From NCBI GenBank assembly GCA_934464615.1, contig CAKSKA010000001.1, forward strand, positions 1-64,000: a stretch of DNA of 64,000 nucleotides, written 5' to 3'. How positions within the stretch are numbered: position 1 is the first letter of the stretch; each line of letters opens with the position of its first letter. Below the pieces are notes generated by a model. The model ran no database searches, had not been told where the DNA came from, and saw only the letters and a program-made list of their open reading frames with translations. Of this stretch, positions 59,470 to 64,000 are shown one piece after another. The DNA comes from an uncultured Eubacteriales bacterium (lineage in GTDB: Bacteria > Bacillota > Clostridia > Oscillospirales > Acutalibacteraceae). The position numbers and the translations under genes are program-made.

Positions 59470-61968
59470 TTATTTAACCTTTACTTTTTCGGTAAGTTTG
59501 GTAGCCTCTTTATAAGGACGTACCAACATGTAAACCATAAAGGCCAAAGCAGCTATTGCAAAAATAAGACCTACAACATTTACATTGCCTGTAAACAATT
59601 TGCCGAACTGGTTTATCATAAGTGCGATAAGATAAGCAAATCCGCACTGATAACCGATTGCAAACCATGTCCATTTACGGCTGTTCATTTCTCTCTTAAT
59701 AGCGCCTATAGCTGCAAAGCAAGGTGCACACAAAAGGTTGAATACCAAGAACGAGTATGCTGTAATTCCCGTAAATGCCGCAGCAATGTTTGAATAAACT
59801 GTACCGTCGCCGCCGCCGTAAAGTATACCGAGCGTGCCGACAATGTTTTCTTTAGCAACAAGACCTGTAATTGATGCAACAACAGCCTGCCAGTTGCCCC
59901 AACCGAGAGGTGCGAATATCCAAGCAATAGCTCCGCCGATCTTTGCAAGTATTGAATTGCCTATCTGATCTTCGCTCAACATTGTGAATGAACCGTCTGC
60001 CCAACCGAAATAAGTTGTAAACCAAACAAGTATTGTTGAGAGCAAGATGATTGTACCGGCCTTTTTAATAAAGGACCATCCGCGCTCCCACATTGAACGG
60101 AGAACATTGCCGAGTGTGGGCCAGTGGTATGCCGGAAGTTCCATAACGAACGGTGCCGGCTCGCCGGAGAACATCTTTGTCTTTTTAAGCATTATACCCG
60201 AAACGATTATTGCAGCCATGCCTATAAAGTAAGCAGAGGTTGCAACCCATGCGGATCCGCCGAATATTGCACCGGCTATCATAGCGATAAACGGAACTTT
60301 TGCACCGCAGGGGATAAATGTTGTTGTCATAATAGTCATACGGCGGTCACGTTCATTTTCAATTGTACGCGATGCCATAATTCCGGGGATTCCGCAGCCT
60401 GTGCCTATAAGCATAGGTATAAAGGATTTACCCGAAAGTCCGAATTTGCGGAAGATACGGTCAAGTACGAATGCTATACGTGACATATAACCGCAGGCTT
60501 CAAGGAATGCAAGCAACAGGAAAAGTACCAACATCTGCGGTACAAAGCCCAATACTGCACCTACGCCGGCAACTATACCGTCGTTAATAAGACCTGAAAG
60601 CCAATCGGGTGAATTTGCTGCATCAAGTCCGTCGCCTACAAGTACCGGAATACCGGGTACCCAAACACCGTAATTTGCGGGATCAACGCCGCCTTCATAC
60701 TTTTCATACATCGAAACGGCATTGTCCAAATCGCTCATTGTGCCTGTTTCGTCGGTAGTTTCAAGTGTTTCTTCATCTTCAACTGTGTAAACAAAGCTGC
60801 TGAATGTTACCTGACTTTCAACTGCCTTAATTTCCTTAACGGCAACAGCTGCGTCGTATTCATCGCTTTCGGTATCAAGTGCATCGGAAGCGGCAGATGT
60901 ATCAATTCCGCTTTCCTGTGCAGCCGAAATAAATCCGTCTATGATTGCGTCGGTGTCACCGTATTCTTCTTCGGCATCCGCTGTAGCGGAAGAACCTATA
61001 CCGAATAAGTGCCAGCCGTCACCGAAAAGTCCGTCGTTTGCCCAGTCTGTTGCGGCAGAACCTACCGTAACCATGGAGATGTAATAAACCAAGAACATAA
61101 CAACGGCGAATATCGGAAGTCCTAACCAACGGTTTGTAACTACACGGTCGATTTTATCCGATGTGGTCATTTCGCCTTTATTCTTTTTCTTGTAGCAGGA
61201 CTTAATAACTTCGGCAATGTATATGTAACGCTCGTTTGTTATAATACTTTCCGAATCGTCATCCATTTCTTTTTCAACATCTTTAATGTCGTTTTCTATA
61301 TGTGCCGAAACTTCGGGGCTGAGATTTAACTGACTTAAAACTTTGTCGTCGCGCTCAAATATTTTTATGGCATACCAGCGCTGCTGCTCTTCCGGCATGG
61401 AATGTACGGCAGCTTCTTCAATATGTGCCAAAGCATGCTCAACAGGGCCTGCAAATGTATGCATAGGTACTGTTTTACCGTTCTTTGCGGCATCAATTGC
61501 AGCTTCGGCAGCCTCGGTAATACCTGTGCCTTTAAGAGCCGAAATTTCAACGATTTTGCAGCCCAACTGACGTGAAAGTTCTTCGGTGTTGATTTTATCG
61601 CCGTTCTTCTTTACAACGTCCATCATGTTAATTGCTATAACTACCGGAATTCCAAGCTCGGTCAACTGTGTTGTTAAATACAGGTTACGCTCAAGGTTGG
61701 TACCGTCAATTATATTAAGTATTGCGTCGGGACGCTCGCCTATAAGATAATTTCTTGCAACAACTTCTTCCAAAGTGTAAGGCGACAGCGAATAAATACC
61801 CGGTAAGTCCGTAATAATTACGCCGTCATGCTTTTTAAGTTTACCTTCCTTTTTTTCTACAGTAACTCCCGGCCAGTTTCCTACAAACTGGTTAGAGCCC
61901 GTAAGTGCGTTAAACAATGTTGTTTTTCCGCAGTTCGGGTTACCCGCAAGGGCAATTCTCAAATTCAT
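59470..61968 (-). CDS. feoB: Ferrous iron transporter FeoB with long acidic insert
   Basis: The 832-residue protein has an N-terminal GTPase (G1 GNPNCGKTT 9-17, G3 DLPG 54-57, G4 NMMD 114-117, G5 SALKG 143-147), a GDI-like domain (about 170-265), and the multi-helix core with two Gate motifs (LGFVPQM near 473-479; later GCGIPGIMASRTIENERDRR). Between the first helix (about 285-303) and the next (about 463) lies an outside segment of about 160 residues, of which 330-435 is strongly acidic, so the protein is longer than typical. FeoA genes precede it. Its regulation by the DtxR-type protein is supported by operators in the promoter. Confidence 0.97.
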   Translation of the reverse strand: MNLRIALAGNPNCGKTTLFNALTGSNQFVGNWPGVTVEKKEGKLKKHDGVIITDLPGIYSLSPYTLEEVVARNYLIGERPDAILNIIDGTNLERNLYLTTQLTELGIPVVIAINMMDVVKKNGDKINTEELSRQLGCKIVEISALKGTGITEAAEAAIDAAKNGKTVPMHTFAGPVEHALAHIEEAAVHSMPEEQQRWYAIKIFERDDKVLSQLNLSPEVSAHIENDIKDVEKEMDDDSESIITNERYIYIAEVIKSCYKKKNKGEMTTSDKIDRVVTNRWLGLPIFAVVMFLVYYISMVTVGSAATDWANDGLFGDGWHLFGIGSSATADAEEEYGDTDAIIDGFISAAQESGIDTSAASDALDTESDEYDAAVAVKEIKAVESQVTFSSFVYTVEDEETLETTDETGTMSDLDNAVSMYEKYEGGVDPANYGVWVPGIPVLVGDGLDAANSPDWLSGLINDGIVAGVGAVLGFVPQMLVLFLLLAFLEACGYMSRIAFVLDRIFRKFGLSGKSFIPMLIGTGCGIPGIMASRTIENERDRRMTIMTTTFIPCGAKVPFIAMIAGAIFGGSAWVATSAYFIGMAAIIVSGIMLKKTKMFSGEPAPFVMELPAYHWPTLGNVLRSMWERGWSFIKKAGTIILLSTILVWFTTYFGWADGSFTMLSEDQIGNSILAKIGGAIAWIFAPLGWGNWQAVVASITGLVAKENIVGTLGILYGGGDGTVYSNIAAAFTGITAYSFLVFNLLCAPCFAAIGAIKREMNSRKWTWFAIGYQCGFAYLIALMINQFGKLFTGNVNVVGLIFAIAALAFMVYMLVRPYKEATKLTEKVKVK

Positions 61969-62004
61969 AACCCATTATCCTTTCTTAATATAATAATACA
62001 AACT

Positions 62005-62226
62005 TTATTCAACTTCAACCATTTCGGCATCGGCTTTTCTTACCGAAAGTTCATAACCTCTTACGGTTATTTCAACCGGATCGCCGAGGGGAGCTACTTT
62101 TCGTACCGAAATAACGGTACCTTTTGTAAGTCCCATATCCATAATGCGCCGCTTAACAGCGCCCTCGCCGTGAAGTTTTACAACCTTGACGGTTTGACCA
62201 ACCTTCACTTCTTTCAGTGTTTTCAT
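62005..62226 (-). CDS. feoA: FeoA-type SH3 domain protein, second copy
   Basis: The 73-residue protein is a FeoA domain: a small beta-barrel with the typical GAVKRRIMDMGLTKGTVISV (about 25-44), ending in VEITVRGYELSVRKADAEMVEVE. FeoA helps FeoB work, probably by binding its N-terminal domain. It lies between the other FeoA and feoB. Confidence 0.93.
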   Translation of the reverse strand: MKTLKEVKVGQTVKVVKLHGEGAVKRRIMDMGLTKGTVISVRKVAPLGDPVEITVRGYELSVRKADAEMVEVE

Positions 62227-62252
62227 ATGTATTTCCTCCTTTTATTTAAAAA

Positions 62253-62465
62253 TCATATCATGATTTTTTGAGCCATTTCTTTGCTTATAGCAACGCGGGC
62301 TTCTTTAACGTTTACAATAACATTTCCGCCCAATGCGTTTACTATTGTAACGTTACCGCCTACCACAAAGCCTAAATTTTCAAGATGTTTTTTTACTTCC
62401 GGAGTTCCTCCGATTTTTTTTATAACATTTTCTTCACCAATATCTGCAAAAGACAGCGGCATCAT
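62253..62465 (-). CDS. feoA: FeoA-type SH3 domain protein, first copy
   Basis: The 70-residue protein is a second, divergent FeoA domain with VKKHLENLGFVVGGNVTIVN (about 24-43) and NVKEARVAISKEMAQKIMI at the end. It is the first gene of the feo operon, directly after the operators. Two separate FeoA proteins before one FeoB are common in Clostridia. Confidence 0.93.
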   Translation of the reverse strand: MMPLSFADIGEENVIKKIGGTPEVKKHLENLGFVVGGNVTIVNALGGNVIVNVKEARVAISKEMAQKIMI

Positions 62466-62509
62466 AATATATCCCTCGCTTTATGTAAGTTAGTCTGTGA
62501 TAATTTAAA

Positions 62510-62523
62510 TTAGCATAGACTAA
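62510..62523. promoter_or_regulatory. Iron-box-like inverted repeat downstream of the feo start site
   Basis: TTAGCATAGACTAA has TTAG/CTAA arms like DtxR/IdeR sites. It lies within the feo leader. Confidence 0.4.
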
Positions 62524-62537
62524 CCGCAAAACTTAAA

Positions 62538-62594
62538 CAATGGTTAGTCCTTGCTAACCATTGTTATGATACACATTTTTTGTTATTTTGTCAA
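62538..62594 (-). promoter_or_regulatory. feo promoter with DtxR-type operator
   Basis: Minus-strand TTGACA (62589-62594) and TATCAT (62566-62571), 17 bp apart, drive feoA-feoA-feoB. Directly downstream, over the start site, is a near-ideal operator: CAATGGTTAG (62538-62547) and CTAACCATTG (62554-62563), perfect 10-bp arms with a 6-bp centre. The TTAG/CTAA arms resemble DtxR/IdeR boxes, and a DtxR-type gene lies divergently at 63040. Confidence 0.72.
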
Positions 62595-62639
62595 TACATT
62601 ATATATAATTTTTTTAAAATCGGAAAAATTTACAAATAG

Positions 62640-62670
62640 TTAGCAATTGCTAATTAAAATGTTGTATAAT
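62640..62670 (+). promoter_or_regulatory. Promoter and operator of the DtxR-type gene
   Basis: A perfect 14-bp palindrome TTAGCAATTGCTAA (62640-62653) overlaps the -35 region of a plus-strand TATAAT (62665-62670). It points to autoregulation by the DtxR-type protein. The leader then runs through the full repeat at 62721-62998. Confidence 0.55.
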
Positions 62671-62720
62671 ATTATCACGGCAGTATACACTTGAATTTTA
62701 AGTGTTTAAATGCTATTATA

Positions 62721-62998
62721 TTAGTGTGACAGGCTTGAACCTGTCACGGTTTCGCTCGCCGCCTTTTAGATTGCGGCTTTGCGTTTATTTTTGCAAGGTG
62801 CCAGCCTTGCTGCAAATTTCTCGCTTCGCCGAAATCAAAATTCGGCGGCAGAAACTTGTAACCTATTGAAACTAAAAATTTTGTTATAAGACGAAGCCGA
62901 TAAAACGCAGGAATACTGACGTATTTCAAGTTTTGAGGCAATGTATTATGCAAAATTTTGTTTCGTAGGCGTGACAGGTTCGAGTCCTGTCACACTAA
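62721..62998 (+). repeat. 278-bp T-arm-ended repeat, full copy 2
   Basis: The element begins TTAGTGTGAC and ends GTCACACTAA. Its ends form T-arm-like hairpins (GTGACAGG stem, TTCGAGT loop, CCTGTCAC). It is a close match to 54439-54716 read on the other strand, with identical length. The terminal 10 bases differ between copies (CTAGCRTGAC versus TTAGTGTGAC) but stay complementary within each, apart from one wobble-type change in copy 1. It lies inside the leader of the DtxR-type gene. Confidence 0.88.
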
Positions 62999-63039
62999 GT
63001 ATGTTAAATCAAATTTTATAACACCAGGGAGACATAATT

Positions 63040-63411
63040 ATGCATTTACAGGAATCAGGGGAAATGTACCTTGAAACAATATTGGTTTTATCCGATAAGG
63101 AAAAGTTTGTCCGTTCGCTTGATGTTGCGGAGTATATGGGATTTTCAAAACCCAGCGTATCGCGCGCGGTGGGACTTTTAAAATCGGGCGGATATATTAC
63201 GGTCGATAAAGACGGTTTTTTATACCTTACCGATGCCGGCAGGGAAATTGCGGAAAAGATTTACGAGCGCCACACCCTGCTTACCGCCTTTTTAACAAAA
63301 TTGGGCGTTGATAAGGATGTTGCGGCGAACGACGCCTGCAAGATGGAGCATGATATAAGTGACGAATCTTTTGCAGCGATAAAAGCACACGTTTTCGGTA
63401 AAAAGGATTAA
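63040..63411 (+). CDS. DtxR/MntR-family metal-dependent repressor
   Basis: The 123-residue protein has a DtxR-type winged helix (MYLETILVLSDKEKFVRSLDVAEYMGFSKPSVSRAVGLL, about 9-47) and the helical metal-binding/dimerisation domain (about 65-115) with His and Glu/Cys ligands (ERHTLLTAFL; ACKMEHDISDESF). It lacks the SH3 domain, like MntR. Sitting opposite feoA with matching operators, it probably represses Feo when Fe(II) (or Mn) is plentiful. It begins 41 bases after the repeat element; GGGAG precedes the ATG. Confidence 0.88.
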   Translation: MHLQESGEMYLETILVLSDKEKFVRSLDVAEYMGFSKPSVSRAVGLLKSGGYITVDKDGFLYLTDAGREIAEKIYERHTLLTAFLTKLGVDKDVAANDACKMEHDISDESFAAIKAHVFGKKD

Positions 63412-63456
63412 GTCGTATTGAGGAAAGATTTACATAATATTGTCGAAAACGGTCAC

Positions 63457-63518
63457 GGTGGATAACTTTTTTACGGGTTTTAGGGGCGTTATCAACGTTT
63501 TCCACCGACTTATCAACA
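63457..63518. other. Cluster of DnaA-box-like 9-mers
   Basis: Within 62 bp lie GGTGGATAA (63457-63465; TTATCCACC on the other strand), TTATCAACG (63489-63497), TTTTCCACC (63498-63506) and TTATCAACA (63510-63518), each one or two bases from the consensus TTATCCACA. The stretch 63412-63553 has no gene. It could be a DnaA-binding site that regulates a gene or replication; no dnaA or dnaN is in the window. Confidence 0.4.
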
Positions 63519-63553
63519 TTTTTATGTAAACTGCGGTGGAAATGTCAGTGTAT

Positions 63554-63597
63554 AAAATCGGCAGTCTGTCAAAAGGCAGACTGCCGATTTTTGTTTT
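63554..63597. terminator. Bidirectional terminator
   Basis: AAAATCGGCAGTCTG (63554-63568) and its complement (63577-63591) with TTGTTTT after it lie between the convergent DtxR-side region and the edge gene. Confidence 0.9.
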
Positions 63598-63616
63598 GTA
63601 ATTAAGATTTTACAGG

Positions 63617-64000
63617 CTATTTTGCAGAGCCGTCCGGCAAGACCAGATTGTTGCCGACATTTTTCCAGTTATTTTTATTCTTGGCATTTTTATTGTCGAC
63701 TCTGTACCAGTTGCCCGGCAGGTATTGATTTCCGTTGTTTTCGTTAACGTCCCAGTTGTATGATTCGAAAACATAAATAGGATTTTTGTCCTTGTAATCG
63801 GAACTGATTTTGTTCCCGGTAAACGGATTTGTCGGGTTTTCTATAATTCCCTGTGCCGCCAGAGCCGGAACATCTGCATTAGTCATAAATTCATCCGAGA
63901 AAGTAAATTCCTCAGCACCGAAATCCTTGACCATAAGCAACGGATAAAAATACTCAAGATCCAAACCGTTTGATAAAATATAGTCGTCATTGTGTGCCAA
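63617..64000 (-). CDS. C-terminal part of a gene cut by the window edge, possibly a sulfatase-like membrane enzyme
   Basis: The last 127 residues of a larger protein are visible, with the apparent first codon at the window edge. The segment FYPLLMVKDFGAEEFTFSDEF (split here as positions about 18-38) followed by MTNADVPALA and NPTNPFTGNKI resembles the end of sulfatase-like membrane enzymes in gut Clostridia; this is a tentative match. It has no hydrophobic helix in this part and ends with an Asn/Lys-rich tail. No function is claimed beyond this. Confidence 0.5.
   Translation of the reverse strand: MAHNDDYILSNGLDLEYFYPLLMVKDFGAEEFTFSDEFMTNADVPALAAQGIIENPTNPFTGNKISSDYKDKNPIYVFESYNWDVNENNGNQYLPGNWYRVDNKNAKNKNNWKNVGNNLVLPDGSAK

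Noticed and set aside
62744..62953. 69-codon open frame on the minus strand inside the repeat
   Set aside because: It lies wholly in the hairpin-rich repeat, has no ribosome site, and is not kept as a similar frame in the other copy; the element's conservation is in its structure.

Overview
The window reads as a chromosomal segment of a low-to-moderate GC, spore-forming Clostridia member, probably an anaerobe of the gut Ruminococcaceae/Oscillospirales type. This is inferred from gene content and order, not from a marker gene. Evidence includes the rimP-nusA-ylxR-ylxQ-infB-rbfA-nrnA-truB-ribF block, miaB-ymcA-mutS-mutL-miaA, the ylmE-sepF-ylmH-divIVA-lspA-rluD cluster, a split two-gene transketolase, sporulation genes (spoVT, ytfJ/gerW, a SpoIIQ-like LytM protein), a Feo ferrous iron locus with a DtxR-type regulator, and a glmS ribozyme. 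No rRNA, tRNA, CRISPR array, transposase or integrase gene was found.

Layout. 1-4.9 kb (minus strand): guaA, glmS with a complete leader (promoter, glmS ribozyme, then a further 109-nt closed RNA domain), and an M14 peptidase. 4.9-7.9 kb: a NUDIX hydrolase, two small envelope proteins, and a DUF2953/YtfJ sporulation pair. 7.9-15.0 kb: an accessory island with a MerR-type regulator facing a three-gene surface cassette (about 1600-residue secreted protein, membrane-anchored protein, small secreted protein). The small protein is homologous to the C-terminal domain of the giant one. 15.3-23.7 kb: spoVT and the translation/RNA-maturation operon. 23.8-35.9 kb: a SpoIIQ-like protein, a secreted protein, an EF-G-like GTPase, Tex, a VanY-type peptidase, a CmpB membrane protein, a Sfp-type PPTase, an ABC-like ATPase lacking most catalytic motifs, a PHP phosphoesterase, and a sortase operon with one likely substrate. 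36-50.7 kb: tRNA modification, mismatch repair, cell division and transketolase genes. 50.8-58.8 kb: alaS, a HIT protein, a phosphoribosyltransferase, a ComEC-type channel, holA, RNase M5 and a WYL regulator. 58.8-63.4 kb: feoA-feoA-feoB with three tiny accessory proteins, then the divergent DtxR-type regulator. 63.4-64 kb: a DnaA-box-like cluster and the end of a gene cut by the window edge.

The most unusual signal is a non-coding repeat family. Two full copies of exactly 278 bp (54439-54716 and 62721-62998, opposite orientation) have ends that fold as tRNA T-arm-like hairpins (8-bp stem, TTCGAGT-type loop). Their outermost bases differ between copies but stay complementary within each copy. 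A half copy lies at 24849-24956 against a stop codon. Two diverged T-arm units sit in the glmS leader just after the ribozyme, where they can form mutually exclusive hairpins. One full copy lies inside the 5' leader of the DtxR-type regulator.

Regulation visible in the sequence: the glmS ribozyme; a MerR-type 19-bp-spacer promoter with a perfect dyad ahead of the surface cassette; palindromic operators over the feo and dtxR promoters; and strong hairpin terminators at most operon ends.
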